Source: Melieria omissa (taxonomy: Eukaryota > Arthropoda > Insecta > Diptera > Ulidiidae). Taken from it: 64,000 bases of DNA. The position numbers and the translations under genes were made by a program. Each line of letters begins with the position of its first letter. Position 1 is the first letter of the stretch. The DNA lies in NCBI GenBank assembly GCA_963971225.1, contig OZ020268.1, positions 51,572,404-51,636,403 on the forward strand, given 5' to 3'. The notes under the pieces are model-generated. The model saw only the letters and a program-made list of their open reading frames with translations, had not been told where the DNA came from and did not search any database. Below are positions 1 to 13,233 of this stretch, piece after piece.

Positions 1-1099
1 ATTAAAAATACATAAAATTTAAAGTCTTATCAAATTCTACTTATTCATAAAATTTCATTAATTTAAACAGTTACCATACATAAAGAGTTTTGTTTTCTCA
101 AACAGTTTCTAGAACAAAATATTAATATAAAAATAAAAAATAATGAAATATTAATTATAAAAAGATATTTTACAACAAATTTGTAAACGTCAGTTTTTAG
201 TTCTTTTCTTGTTACATAAACTTTGAACAATAAAATGTTGCCTTTGGAAATTTTCCATAGAACCAGTAATGCAATGTTTTAGTAGTATTCGAGATGATTG
301 AAATGAATCAAAACATATGGAAAAATATTTCCTCTAATAGGTTTAATGTTTAAAATTCATAATTAAATAAGACAAGCAACCAAAATCTCATGAATACACA
401 AAAGCAATACAACTATAATATGAATTTATTTCCTACTATTTAATACCGTTTGAACCAACTGTCCACATATCTATTCAAGACAGTCATAATAATTATGCAA
501 TAAATATCTTGTTTGTTGTACTTAATAAAACAAACTGCACGCTCAAAACAAGTAAAAATAAAACTGTTAAATTTTTTTAAGATTTTCACAAAGCAAAATA
601 CGCTTAAATACAATTAACAAGAAAAATCTTAACTTAGCAGCAGAACTTATGTTAAACTCTACACAAAACTTAATGTATATAAATTTAAATACAAATAATA
701 TTGTGTGTACACTTCATAAAAACACAACAAATTCTAAAATGCAACTAAGTAGACCGTAAAAAACCGCAATTGACGTCAGTATAGCCAATTGGTATTACCA
801 ATAAAATATTTACTACGGTTTTCCACAAAACTGCGAAACAGCTGTACGCATTTTTTATTTAAAAGTTTTTGAACACAAAGAGGAAATTACAAATATATTA
901 AATATACAAAATATAAAAGCCCATTGTGCATACTGATTCAACTGCCAAAGCATATAACATCAGCAGAATAATTATAAAAAAATAATAATAATCATAATTT
1001 TAAGCTAAACAAAACCCACAAAACTGCTAACTACGCTTTTATGTTGATAACATTACATAACAAAATGTAAGTTGTAAAAGAAATATGATATGCTTTTTG
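1..1099. other. AT-rich non-coding DNA downstream of the kinase gene
   Basis: No open reading frame of note and no recognisable element. On the minus strand an AATAAA (TTTATT on the plus strand near 855) lies about 245 bases past the stop codon of the kinase gene and could serve as its poly(A) signal. Otherwise I see only AT-rich sequence. Confidence 0.5.
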
Positions 1100-2983
1100 C
1101 TAGATACTGTCCATATAGCCCATTTTGCAGGCATGTCTCAGAACGCCAAGAATTTTCATGTTCACCGCATCGCCACCAGCTTCAATGGAGAGTTTTCGAA
1201 ACTCGTCGCCATGCATGTCTGTTTCGAAGAGATGCGACAGGCGCGCACATTCATCATCGCTGCACAACATCCACGGCAAGAAGTGCATGCAGATCATGAC
1301 GCCATAAAACGCATAACGTGAGAAATGCGTATAGAAATTCTGAAAACTTTTGGAAAAAAATTATAAATTAAATTATGTTTAAATTGAATAAAAATATAAA
1401 GATAAAAAAAATAGACTAATAAGAAAATTACCCAAATCCTACGATAATAAATGCCGATAGTCAAATACTTGTAATTGCTTAATATTCGAATTATACTTAC
1501 GAATAACCATCAAGCATTCTTTCCACAGCATGCCGCTCCTCCTCGCTCTTACTGCTGCCCTTCAGTATAAATGTGAGTGCATGAAACATGGGCAGATGAT
1601 ATGCCTTCAGTGTTCGCATCCAAACATCATCGCGTATCTCCTCAGCAGTATTCATGTACATAAAGAAACTCAAATCAATGGCTGGCGTACCGTAGCGCAG
1701 TTCCTGTAAAGCCTTAATCATTCAATGGAATTGACAATCAACAAATTTTCCACTGATACGCACCTGAAAATCAATCATTTTCACATTTTCCACTCGATCA
1801 CCATCGCCCTCGACAGTGTAGCGAAACATGACATTATTGCGATTGAAATCGCCATGCAGTATGACACCAAAGAGATTATCCTCAGCCAAGTCATCCACGC
1901 CAGTGCGTATATACTCCAGCAAACGTGTGGGCTCTTCAAAGTACAACTTGCGCAAATGATGCAAGCGCTCAATTAATTTCACGTCGTTTGCATCTTGCTG
2001 ATTGAAAGTATTGCCATCGATCACTCGATCGAAAAAATCATAGAAGCGATCGAAGGCAATTCGATACAGCACACGATAGAGATTATTTTTAGCATCTTGT
2101 GGATCACTGTCGTTGATGAAGGGCAGCGGTACAATGTGGCTTTTTAGGAGTTCGAACAACGATTTGTCGCGCAAACGCAGCGCATAGCTGCAGGCATGGA
2201 ACGGACCCAGCGTGCGCGCCATTTGCAGCAGATGATCGGCGTTGAGATAAAGGCGTGGTCCCAGCTTGTAGCCGTACGGTTTCAGATTCTCCAGCACCAG
2301 TACAGCTTCACGATCATCGCGTGTAGCACTGAGGCCTGCAGAGAGAGATTTAAGATTTAAGAGATAATTTAAGTGGCATTTGTAAGCCAAATAAAGTGTG
2401 GTTATATATACTGTGGTGTCATGTGTAAATATGAAACTTATGAATACAAATTGACTAATTACAACAAATAACCAATTACATAAGCACACTTTGCTCACGC
2501 ATTGCATCTCACTCACCCTCAATATAACCAAACTTCGCCACGTATGCATGTGCCACCCAGTCCTCGACCCGAATGGATGCAATGTTGGCATCCTCCAACA
2601 GTTTGGCAAACTCGGGCAATGCCTCGGCATAAACGAATATTTCATTGGCAAATTGCACATAAGATTTGCTCGATTCGCGAAACGTTTTGTCGCCCTTCAT
2701 GAATTTCGCTATCAACGTTCGCTCTTTAATGCTGCAAAGGGGGAATGAAGAAATTCTTATCAACTTGTTGAATGAAAGCATTCACGCTGCACTCCACCCA
2801 CTTTGAATCGGCCATTTTAGTTCTCAGTTGTATGTTGTACAGCGCCGACATGAAGCCATCCAAGCCGCCCGAGTGCTCCGCCTCATAGGATTCCAACGTC
2901 TCATTATTCAGCCGGGACACAATTTCCGGCACCAGATGCGTCTCGATGTATTTCAAATGCAAATTAGCCGTTGCCTCACACAT
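1100..2983 (-). CDS. EcKinase/CHK-like small-molecule kinase
   Basis: Five exons on the minus strand: 2983-2802, 2731-2517, 2335-1764, 1703-1501, 1346-1100. They sum to 1419 nt, giving 472 aa with matching phases. The kinase core is in exon 3: an 'AVLVLENLKPYGY' strand near residue 143, a Brenner-type catalytic motif HGDFNRNN near 293-300, and the metal-binding IDFQ near 320-323. This pattern is characteristic of the insect EcKinase family (DUF227/CHK), relatives of choline and aminoglycoside kinases. Some members phosphorylate ecdysteroids; the substrate here is unknown. It is probably cytosolic, as there is no signal peptide. The ATG at 2983 is the first Met in a good context (GGAAATG); the open frame upstream has no ATG. 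Donors are GTGGGT, GTGAGT, GTGCGT and GTAAGT. The last acceptor must be CCAAAAG rather than the nearer TTTTCAG, because the latter would shift the frame into a TGA. Family call is firm; function within the family is inferred. Confidence 0.9.
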
Positions 2984-5029
2984 TTCCGCTCTGCCGTTCC
3001 CGTTAATCTTTAATACAGCTGATAATGCTGCAAATAGCACGTTGGGGCAGCAGTTGAATTGAACCGTTAAGTGGTCAGCAAATGTATTTAATTGACGCCG
3101 CTCTAGGTGTTTGCTAAGTTTAACAATTTACTGCTTGACAAGAGCGATTGTTACGATTTGTATTTGAAAAAAAATAAACGATTGAATACGATTGCTTGCC
3201 AAAACTGTCTGATTAAAAGTGTGATCACAAGTTTTATTTATCTCCAATTGCACTTAATTGAAGCTAATTTATCTGTATCGATGGTTTTTTTTTTAGAAGA
3301 ACAAACAAAAACAAGTGGTTGTTTACTAGAAAATACGTGTAACTACTGAGTGCATCTGGATTGCAATGCCTGCAGTGCAGGGTTGCATGGGAGAACATTA
3401 AAAACAATACTAGTCACAATAGCATCGTTGAGAGTTCAGCAGAGGGCAAAGCAATATTGAATACCACATGGTCAGTGATTGTGAGAAATATAAATTAAAA
3501 AAAAACAAAAATTTTAATGCATGAAATTAAAAATACAACCCCATTGCGAATTGGAGGGTGTTGTGAATAAAAATTATCAGCAAAAAAATAGGTCATGTGA
3601 GGAGGTCCATAACAAAACACAATAATTCCACTTTTAAGTTTTTCGTTTTTTGACTGAGTTCAATTCTACATATTAAAATATATGTAACGATTGTAATAAA
3701 ACATAGAAAAGGTCAATAATTTCACTTTAAATCAAAACCAAATATTCTGGTATAGACCAAAATGTGACATTTCCTACTGACTTTAATTAAATTTATTCGT
3801 TTATCCAACAAATTGTTCTGGTGGAATTCTCATATTATATAATTTATCCTTTATTGTTCACAAGTTCAAGGGAAGTTTGTGTAAAAACAACAACTATAGT
3901 TGTAGTTGTTGTGGTTCCATTCAAAATATATGGTTTAATGTATTAAAAATCAGATTAAAAAACAATATTTCCCCATTTTAAAGATACTTAAAACAAAGTA
4001 GGTTGTAACATCCTTGAAATAAGTTATCTAAAGTTGTATGTGAGACATAAATATCATCCAGACAAACTACACTCGTTTCTTTTCCATTTTAACCTCACAT
4101 CAGTTTAGACATTTCGCTCCTTCACTGCAAGAACGTCATAACTCAAACAAATTTGTTTCAGTTTATGGCAGCCCTGTGTGTATCTGCATATGATCTTTTA
4201 TCTGTCAAAACCTCTTTGTAAAATATTCAATACTTTGCTCACAAGACGACATGAAAAATTTTTTGATACCTTGAATGGCCTGCAATGGTAAATTTGAAAA
4301 TTGAATTTTCTCGGAATGATGTAGTTTTGAGTTATGACGTTCTTGCAGCGAAGGAGCGATTTGTTGCTCTTGATAAATACAAACTTAATTCATCAAAAGC
4401 GTTAAAAGAGTACAGTAATTTGTTCATATCCCAGGAAACTAAACGATATTTAAATTATATACAAAGACGAGATTTTTTCGTTTAAGTGTCTAACTTAACA
4501 TCGAGAACGAGAAAAATGGCACTATCAAAGCGAATTTCTCAATAGCATTTTGGATACTAAAAATTTCCAGCATTATCGGGATTATTTGTAGAACTTGTCG
4601 CTAATAATTTATATCGAGAAATTGTTTGTTGGGATATTACTGTTTTTATTGCTATTCAGCTTGTTTTTGTTCAGTTTTGATTATTTCATTCGTTAATACA
4701 TGGCCACGTTTACATTGTACAACTTTTATTCCTTTCTTTCCTTCTTCTTTTCTTCTTTCAATCATTTGTCACACCCTATGCCATAAATTTGTTCTATGGG
4801 CACCACTGAACACGCCACACAGGTACTGCACAACAAAACACAGCTGTTCACCGCCTGGCGTCTAGCTACCTTTATCAGACAAGACATCATCAAACCGGAA
4901 CAACTTGCATTTTCTTGTTGCATTTTCTTAATTTTCACTCTGAGCAGAAAAAAAACACGTATATTCATTATTAGCACATTAGAAGTTAACGCAAAGTAGT
5001 TGAACACGTTGGCAAGTGCTTCAAGTAAG
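2984..5029. other. Intergenic region between divergently transcribed kinase and ZAD zinc-finger genes
   Basis: The two genes point away from each other, so both promoters must lie here. I see no convincing TATA box for either. The region includes a 33-bp inverted repeat (listed separately) and a 66-codon open frame at 4285-4485 that overlaps that repeat and has no coding character. Confidence 0.5.
4115..4358. repeat. 33-bp inverted repeat (foldback-like)
   Basis: The arm at 4115-4147 (starting CGCTCCTTC, ending CATAACTCAAA) is repeated in reverse complement at 4326-4358 with a single mismatch out of 33. The spacer is about 180 bases. I see no target duplication outside the arms, so this could be the core of an old foldback or MITE, or a structured RNA region. 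Confidence 0.6.
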
Positions 5030-8000
5030 ATGGAGAACGTTGCCAATGTGGAAGCATGCCGACTGTGCGCCAATTTCTACATGACCGGCGCCGAGGTAGA
5101 GTTTATCAATATATTTCAACCCATCGAAGGACTCGAAGAACAATTGGAGTTTGTAAGAACTCAACTGAAAGCGTGGCAATTGCAGGTAATTAAACTTGGG
5201 GAAATATCTGAATTTCGCAAATAACTGCATTCACTCTCGCCAAAAAAGATCTCACCCGGTGATGGACTGCCGCAGTGCATTTGCACCAATTGCTTTGTGC
5301 GCTTTTGTGGCATAGACGTTTTCAGACGCGAGTGCGTGGAGGCGCAGCAAAAACTGTTGCAATCGTTCAAGAATCAGCAGCCGTCGCAAGTGCAGCTGTT
5401 GCAGCCGACTGCGACCTTAACCGAAGTGGAGAAGGTTATAGCCTCGCTGAAAACTTTGCCCGACGAACAGCCGACACAGCAGCTGGCTGTTAGTGTGCCG
5501 CAAACGGCAGCCAACTATGCAGTTTTTGCACCTGAGCTGACCACATTACAGAGCAGCGCCACCATGCTTAATGGCGCCTCCGGCACGCTGATTACGACCA
5601 ATGCACTCATGAAAGCTGATTTGGTCGAGACCAGTGCACTGGACTTTATGTCCACTGTGTCGTCGCAGCACGTGTACTTTGCGCAGGGCATGCCCGATCC
5701 GGCATTCGACAAGGAGGCCGACTATATTGTACAGTCCAAGGCAATTGAAACGGAGATGGAGCAGATTGCATCGCAGGACTTGGAAGAAATGCTCAAAGGT
5801 AGCATAATACCAACAAAGGCCAATGAACTGCATGCCAACATAATGGAGGAAGTCCAACAGGAACAGGAAGCTGCGCAGCATAACATTCACTCGGCACAAG
5901 GTATTTGTATTTGTACTGCTGATTGCATCATCAATACTGAGTAAATTTATTCAACAGAACATGACATGAACTATTCGGGCTCCGATTACGAGCTTGACGA
6001 TGATGAGGCTGCTAATCATGTTGATGCTGATGCCGATGCAGAAGGCAGCCCCAACCGTCTCACGGGCAATCCCTTCGCCTGCCAATACTGCTTCTGTCCG
6101 ATGGTGGGCTCCATTGACCATCTCATCTTCTCGAATTCCGATGCGCTATCGCAGCATTTCTTCGATGTGCACGATCCCAATCTGCCCTACACGTGTCCGT
6201 ACTGCCCGCAAAAGTACAGCTCGGTGAAGCAGCGCGACTATCATGTGCGCCTCATGCACTTCACTGCCGTGCAGACGGAAAAGTGCGAGTACTGCAACAA
6301 GACGCTGCGCGGTCCGCTGGAGCTGCATCAGTACAGTTGCACGTTCGTAGGCAACTGGGAGTGTGCTAGCTGTGGTGAAAAGTTTGTTCAAACGCCGCTG
6401 CATCGATTCCGCAGGCATCAGCGACAGCACGATCCGGCCAAGCAGTATCGTTGCCACGAGTGCTCGCGCGTCTTTGTGCGTCGAGCCAATTTGGAGGCGC
6501 ACGAGCGGCTGCACCGCATACAGGCGGCCACCATGAAAGCCTGCAACGAATGCAAGGGCGGTACGTACTGTAATCTGTCGCTATGCACTATTATCAATGT
6601 CGATTCCCCCCAAAATATTTTGCTGAACCCGCCCCTTATCAATGTTATATAATTTCAGTATTCTCCGGTGACTACGAGCTGCGTCGCCACAAATATCAAA
6701 TGCACAACGGCGAGTTGCCGGTCAAGTGCGACTATTGCAACAAAGGCTTTGTTAGCTTGGCCTTTCTCAGTCGCCATCTGCAGCATTTTCATCCGGAAAA
6801 ACTTGACACCAACAGTATGGACATTGCGAACTGCACCAACTGTGGCACCTCGTTCAACTCGCTACACAAACTGCGCAACCATGTGCAGCGGCCGCGTGAC
6901 GAAAACGGCAAATGCATTGATACTTTAAACAACAACAATAGCAGCATCAACAAGGAGTATCGGCCGCGTGCACCGCGCCAGGGCATTTATCCCTGTCCGC
7001 ACTGCTCGCGCCGCTTTCACGTGAAAACACAGCTGAGCAAGCATCTAAATACGCACGACGATCGCTTGCGTCCGTACGCGTGCAAACAGTGCATTGTGCG
7101 CTGCCGCAGCGCCTTCGAACTGCGACAGCACGTCAACACAACCCATCTGAATATCAAATACTACGATTGCGAGGTGTGCAGCAAGCAATTCTCCTCCAAG
7201 AACGACCTGCAAGAGCACAGGCTTTCCCATGACGGTGCGTGATGAGCTGCTGTCGTTTAGTTGCGTCATACTTATTGTTGTTTGATTTGTCTTGTAGAGC
7301 TAAAGGTTCGCTGCTCGGAACCCAACTGCGATTTTTCTTGTCACAACGAGCGAGCGCTCAACGACCACATGCGCGTCAATCATCGCTTCATATCGTGCGA
7401 ATACTGCGGTGACTCATTCGCTCGCTCGCGTCTCAACGGTAAGTACTGGCTTTGGGCAGTGGCCAGTCACTGCTCAGTGCTGCACAGCGGGGTGTCTCAA
7501 ATGTGGCGTCACCTTTTACCTGTAAACAATCAAGTTCTGAATGACTGCATGACTTTTGATCTTAATTGTTGTAATTAAGAATTTGTCTAGGGATTTGAAA
7601 CTAAATGAATTCTTTTAAGTTTTATTAATGAATTAAATCAATTCGAACCATTATCAACCAGTTTGAACTGCACTGTTTTGGAAAAAATTTATTTCATGAC
7701 AATTTTCATATAAATTTAATTAAATTATATTTTTTCCAGTGCTCACCTTGTGTACAAATCGATACTGACCTTCACATTCTCTTTGCAGCACATCTGCGCA
7801 ATGCCCATCCTACTGAAATCGGCATTGAATTGCACCTGCCTAGAGCTCGCAACTCAGAGATTGACATGGCTGTCAACAGCATCTTGGACACGGAGCGTAC
7901 CTATAATGGCGACATAACGGCCACGCTCAACGAGCACGCACACAGCGCAGACAAAGTACGCGTGGAACTGCTCAACGGACACGCCAGCTTGCCGACGCTG

Positions 8001-8120
8001 GCCTTGCAGGAGCAGCCGCTGAATAGTTACAAGCCGCTCAACGTCTCGGACAATGGCGACATGGAACAATTTTTCATGGGTTCACTGCTCGATCCCGACA
8101 ACGAAATCATCGTCACATAG
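5030..8120 (+). CDS. ZAD-domain C2H2 zinc-finger transcription factor
   Basis: Six exons: 5030-5185, 5249-5900, 5958-6560, 6659-7234, 7298-7438, 7789-8120. Total 2460 nt gives 819 aa; every junction is GT-AG and in phase. The N-terminus is a ZAD (zinc-finger associated domain): CRLC near residues 10-13 and CICTNC completing the second cysteine pair in exon 2, split by a phase-0 intron as is common for ZADs. A low-complexity Gln/Ala linker follows, then an acidic DDDEAA stretch, then about 13 C2H2 fingers from roughly residue 290 to 725, several with degenerate spacing. Four phase-1 introns interrupt the finger region. The C-terminus is a short acidic tail ending DPDNEIIVT. ZAD proteins are an insect-expanded class of DNA-binding dimers, often active in the germ line or early embryo. 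The specific orthologue is not recognised. The start is the first ATG (5030) after an upstream TTG-only frame. Confidence 0.9.
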
Positions 8121-11100
8121 TAAATCGAGCAACGGCTGCACTACATTTCGCTAAACTAGCTAAATTTATGCATAAATCTCAACAAACTTTTTCTTCAAAC
8201 ACTTATCTTATGTTTAAGTAGATTTAGTCGCTGGCGCAAACGGAATTTGAGCATTTTGCGCAAACATTCGAGTAATGTCTAAAGCTAAAAGTGAATTTAT
8301 TATTTAAGGCAATGAAACGTCTCATATAACTAACACTTAATTAGTTGAATAGATTGTAATTTGCGTATATTGTCCTGCATGGACTGACATTCGATATAAA
8401 ATGAGTTTTCCTTTAAAACAACAAAATCCACAAGAGGATTGAACACTTATAGCGCTTAAAGTATCACGCAAGCAAGAGCTGCATAAGCCTAATTTTGATA
8501 TGTATCAGCTGCACTATTCACTTCCCGCTTGCACACTCGGCGATCTTGGTGTACAATAGCTGAGCGTATGGAACGCTTATCGCGCTGTAATCGCATACCA
8601 ATGCCAAATGCGCACAGCGCCACGTTTGAAATTGTAAATTTGGCCACTAAAATCCCAAACGAATCTTATCGGCGCAGCGTACTGCGGCATGTGGCAGGGT
8701 TTTCCACATTGCACGTAGCGCAGTTTATGGCCCAAGTTTGTACACAAGCAACATTCATACGCACGTAGCGCATAGCTTTCAACTAATTGCTGAAAATAAC
8801 TAATAATTTGTTTATAGTTTATTTAATGTTAAATTGTAAGCCATTTGTGTAGAGATTGAAAGAGTGCCGGTCTGAGTGTACGTTGAAGACTGGCAGTGCC
8901 CATTGTGCAGCATATTTTTCTAAAAGCATTTTATACAACTCACATACAAACACACATTAGTTGCAAACCAATACAACCACAATAAACTTGTATTAGCAAC
9001 CCGGACAACAATTAACTGAAAATAAATTTTATGAAATAGTGCAAAAAGCAACAAACATTTAATAAGCATTTTATTGGCGATTAAAATGGACCCCAAGTTG
9101 TTGTCGACGCTTTTCATAAGCCTCACGCATTTCGCGCATAAATTGAAATTGCTACGAGCGCAAAGTTCAGCGTCATCACAACAAGGCCGATGAACTAACA
9201 CAGACAAACATACAAATATATATGAATGGATGGATGCTCAAAACGTGAAACAAAAATTAAATCTTCAACTGTTGAAATTGTTGTTGTTTCAAATTATGCC
9301 AGCCAAAAGTCTTGTCACAACAAATTAAATAAATCAACAACAAAAGCAAAACAACGAAAACCATTGATGCCAAACAAAAATAAGCAACGTGTAGAAAACA
9401 CCAACAAGCGGCGCCTGATAAGCAAACTAGCGACAACAACAATTGGCGCTGCTTTCCGTATTGGATTGAATGGAATTGAATTTTTATTATTGAATGGGAA
9501 AATCAAAACCTTTAGATAAAAGAATGGTGTGGCCGATTTACGGCAATAAGTGTAGCAACAATAAAATCATGTGGACACCTGAGCAATTTTATGTTCGATG
9601 GGAAATTTCATGCGGACACTTGAGTAATTTTACGTTCGATGGGAAATTTTATGAGGTCAAAGTGATTCACAGGAAATTGCTGTTTGCGGGAAATTCAGGT
9701 AAAATTATGTAACTAAACTGAACATTGGAGAGTAACTTGTGGTTTTCAGGTCTGCAAGAATGATGAATGAGGCCAGGAAATAAATGAATGAATGAAGGCA
9801 CCTGACTATCAGAAGAGGATTTTGTGAGGAGGCGCTTGAAAGGAACTTTTTGTGTCAGCATTACTTCAGTTAGTGGGTGAGTGAGTGTTAAGTATGCTAA
9901 GCACGAAGTAGCTAAAATTTTGCTATTTATGAGAAACATAGTTACTCAGGTAGAGTTCTTTCGACGGAGACAGATGACATGATCTGTAAGTGACTCCTAA
10001 TTCGACTAAAGCTCTAAAGAGGGACCTATAAAATCCTAAGTATACGTACAAAGACTTATAACTTGATATACAGAAACTTGTTGAGTTCTATATTTCTTCA
10101 TTTACAGCTTCAAGACACTACGATTTATCCTTCAAAGAGCTACATTAAGACTCTCAAGTCACACACAGCTTTTACAGACTTACAAAAGCTAATAATATTC
10201 TATATGGAGTCCTTTAATGCCCTTTACAGAGACTTATAAATCTTTACACAGAAGCCTTTGGAAGCTCTATAGAGAAAGTTATAGTCCGACATAGTCAGAC
10301 ATATAATAATTTCTTCCTTTATAGCTTCAAGCAACTACAATTGTTCCTTCAGAGTCCAACAGAGAGACTTCTGAAGTCCTACACAGACACCTATGAAGCT
10401 CTATAGGAACCAAAAAGGCCCCACAGAGACCTATAAAGTTCTATACATAGCTTATAAACTGCTTTACACAGAAACCTGTAGAGAAACCCTTACAAATATA
10501 CCCAGAAGGTTCTATAGAGACCTATAAAGCTCTATACATAGACTTATAAAGACCTATACCTACACTTATAAACTCTTACACAGAAACCTAGGCAACTCTA
10601 TTGAGAAACCTATAGTCTTTTCTACACAGACATATAATTATTTCTTCCTTAAAAAAAACTACAATTGTTCTTTCACAGTCCAACACAGAGGCTTATAGAG
10701 TCCTAAACAGAAACCTATGAAGCTCTATAGAGAAACCCTCATAGATCTTCAGAGACCTAGAAGATTCCATAAAGACCTATAAGTTCTGTACAGAGACCTA
10801 AAAAGTCTTATATATAGACTTATAAAGGTCTATAGAGAAACTTATAGTCTCCTCTACACAGACATTATGTCTTCCTTTAGAAAACTACAATTGTTCCTTT
10901 AGAGTCCAACACAGAGGCTTATAGAGGCTCTATAGAGACACCCTTACAGTCCTATAGACACCTAGAAGGTTCTATAGAGACCTATAAAGTTCTAAAGATA
11001 GACTTATAACACTTATACACAAACGTGTAACTATTTGTTCCTTTAATCCTTCAAGACCCTATACAGAGATCTAAAAGCTCATATAAAAAGACCAACAATA

Positions 11101-11910
11101 TCCTATGCGGTTGGCTATTCCGGTATTGAAATTTCCAATATTTCTACAAAGACCCCATCCTTCTAGCAATAGGCCACCTAGGCCGAAGTGTGTCTTATAC
11201 AGAAGTAGCCACTCAACTTTACTTAACCTCCAAAAAGATCCAACACACCCTTTTCAGCAATCTGTAGATCAACAAATCCTCTATTCTCATTTTAATTCAT
11301 ATTAGTAGAGACTCAAAGCAATTATGTCTGAATTAAAATCACCCCACTTTAAGCTGCTATCAATCGGCACCAAATCAGTTAACTGACCACTTAAATTTGG
11401 CGTTGCCTTTGCACAGTTTAATCGCCACACATGCCATCCTGATAACTCTCTAATCTCTTGATTTCGAGAGCCTATTCGCTTTGTTCGAGTGAAAAATGTC
11501 AATGCCAACAATTGGAATGCAGAGTTTTAACATTTCTATAATGGGTCAATAATTTTGAATGATCATATTTACTATTTTATTTTATATTATCATATTTACT
11601 ATTTATTGTCCGCTTTTCTGAAGTTGCTCTACGCGACGGCACACTCAGACGCACGGCGCCCACATTTGGAAGCGTCAAGTGTAGCAGAATCTGTTGGCAA
11701 TTGGCTGGTACACTTTTTAAATTTGTCCAACATTCATAAATGGTTATAGTGCCATTTCAATACAGAATTTCAGTTTTTTATATAATAATTTATTAGTTTT
11801 TTTTTATCAATTACACTTTAATAAATACGAATTGCGCTCAACACCTACACGCAACAAAGTATAAAATATCTCAGTCCCATATTGTTATTTCCATGATCTA
11901 GGCGCCGCGC
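8121..11910. other. Non-coding region with degenerate repeats
   Basis: Downstream of the zinc-finger gene and downstream of the DUF7064-like gene (convergent). A short direct duplication of about 42 bp lies near 9570-9655 (units containing GTTCGATGGGAAATTT). The degenerate array at 9960-11095 is listed separately. An AATAAA on the minus strand near 11787 fits the 3' end of the DUF7064-like gene. Open frames here are short and lack domains. Confidence 0.5.
9960..11095. repeat. Degenerate tandem array of 'cagagacctataaagctctata'-like units
   Basis: About 1.1 kb built from loosely repeated words such as GACTTATAAA, CTCTATAGAGA and CCTATAAAG. The order is irregular, with higher-order similarity, for example two stretches that both contain 'cttcctt..actacaattgttc'. 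No terminal repeats or open frames. It reads as an old satellite or an expanded simple repeat. Confidence 0.65.
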
Positions 11911-13233
11911 CTAGAAGACAAACATCTCGTCGTCCTTGCACTCGCCGTTGCTTAGGCTGCGCTCGTAGGAACGCACGCGCTTGTACCAATCCGGATCCGA
12001 TTCGGACTCGGGACGACCGCATTGCTTGTTGCGATACAAATACTCGGTGATGCCCTGACCCGGCACACCGTTCACCGTGCACGACACAAACTGATTGTAG
12101 GCCTTCGACTGCCAGTCGGCGCCCACGTAGCGCACTGCCGTGTGCTCCTCGTTGATCTGCACGAAATACTTTGCATCGGCAGTGGCCACAATGAAGTTCT
12201 GGTGCTTGGGCGGTGTGCCCTTCTCGCCGTACGAGTACAGCTCAAAGTTGCAGTGCGTGATGGGGAGATAGGCGCCGTCGGGCGTGCACACATAGCCCAC
12301 CTTTAGCGAGGACAAAAAGAACGAGGGCTGGCTCAAGTTGCCCAACACCATGCTGGTGCCGTCCTCCAGGAAGAGCGCAAAGTACACGTAGCGATTGATG
12401 GTGGAGAGGCAGCGTTCGGTGCCGAAGCTGTGATCGCGAAAGCCCTGCAGACGCAGCGCAACGACGCGCTCGCCCAGTCGCAGCTCGCCCTCGAGCTGAC
12501 CACTCTGCTCGTAGTGCAGTCGCTGCGCAAGGAAATGGTCCACATTCTTCAGCATTTGATAGAAGGCATCGTTCCATGCTTCGCGCGCAACCGAGTCCGC
12601 TATGACTGCAGCGCTCAGATCGCGATTGTAGTTGAAGTAGCTGGCGCGCGTTGCAAAACTCAGATCCAGCTGCACGTTCAGCAGCTGCTGGTCGGCCACG
12701 CGACGCAGCGCGCCATCATAGCGTATGCGCCACAGACGCATGCACTGCTCGGGATAGATGTGAAAGCCGCTGCCGCGAAACTCGGCATTCTCGCGCACGC
12801 CGTCCGTGGTGAAGTAGATCGTGTCGGGCAGATTCGGCGAGCACAGCAGCCCCTCGCCGGGCAGCCACACGTACAGACAGGCCTTGAGCAGGCCGCGTCG
12901 TCGCCGCTCGAGCGTCACCATGAATTTGTGGCCCAGCGCATCGGCGCCCATGAACGAGACCACATCGTAACTCTGCGGATTGTCGGTGAGCACTTGCGGT
13001 TGCTCGATCTGCTCCAAATAGGCCGAGTCGTTCTGCTGATCGGCATTGCTGTGATAGAATTTGTGACGCAGATGCTTCAGTACAAGCAGCGCAAGGCCGT
13101 ATTTCAGTTTGTAGAAGAGTCCCTTCGAAGGGTAGACGCCAAAGATTAGCTTTGGTTTCTGACGCAGCACCAATAAGACGACGCTGAGCAGCAGCAGCGT
13201 CAAGCCTACGACTGTTAAAACGGAGACAAACAT
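11911..13233 (-). CDS. Membrane-anchored DUF7064/DUF7065-like (AttH/lipocalin-type) protein
   Basis: Single uninterrupted exon, 440 aa from the ATG at 13233; the frame continues open upstream but without another ATG. Residues 2-23 form a hydrophobic signal-anchor (LTLLLLSVVLLVL), followed by basic residues, suggesting insertion in the ER or another membrane. The C-terminal half has the motif GFRDHSFG (264-271), then a predicted beta-rich region. This GxRDHSxG signature is what I associate with the DUF7064/DUF7065 pair seen in arthropod proteins related to 'putative phosphoenolpyruvate synthase' entries and bacterial AttH/CrtC-type lipocalin-like folds. No PEP-synthase catalytic domain is present, so enzymatic activity is not claimed. 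The coding region is notably GC-rich, which leaves a long antisense open frame at 12430-13149. A minus-strand AATAAA lies near 11787. Confidence 0.8.
   Translation of the reverse strand: MFVSVLTVVGLTLLLLSVVLLVLRQKPKLIFGVYPSKGLFYKLKYGLALLVLKHLRHKFYHSNADQQNDSAYLEQIEQPQVLTDNPQSYDVVSFMGADALGHKFMVTLERRRRGLLKACLYVWLPGEGLLCSPNLPDTIYFTTDGVRENAEFRGSGFHIYPEQCMRLWRIRYDGALRRVADQQLLNVQLDLSFATRASYFNYNRDLSAAVIADSVAREAWNDAFYQMLKNVDHFLAQRLHYEQSGQLEGELRLGERVVALRLQGFRDHSFGTERCLSTINRYVYFALFLEDGTSMVLGNLSQPSFFLSSLKVGYVCTPDGAYLPITHCNFELYSYGEKGTPPKHQNFIVATADAKYFVQINEEHTAVRYVGADWQSKAYNQFVSCTVNGVPGQGITEYLYRNKQCGRPESESDPDWYKRVRSYERSLSNGECKDDEMFVF

Noticed and set aside
9226..9519. 97-codon plus-strand frame, Lys/Asn/Thr-rich
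   Set aside because: AT-rich composition fully explains it; no splice partners or domains.
12430..13149. 239-codon open frame on the plus strand
   Set aside because: Exactly antisense to the GC-rich DUF7064-like gene; a shadow frame with no domain.
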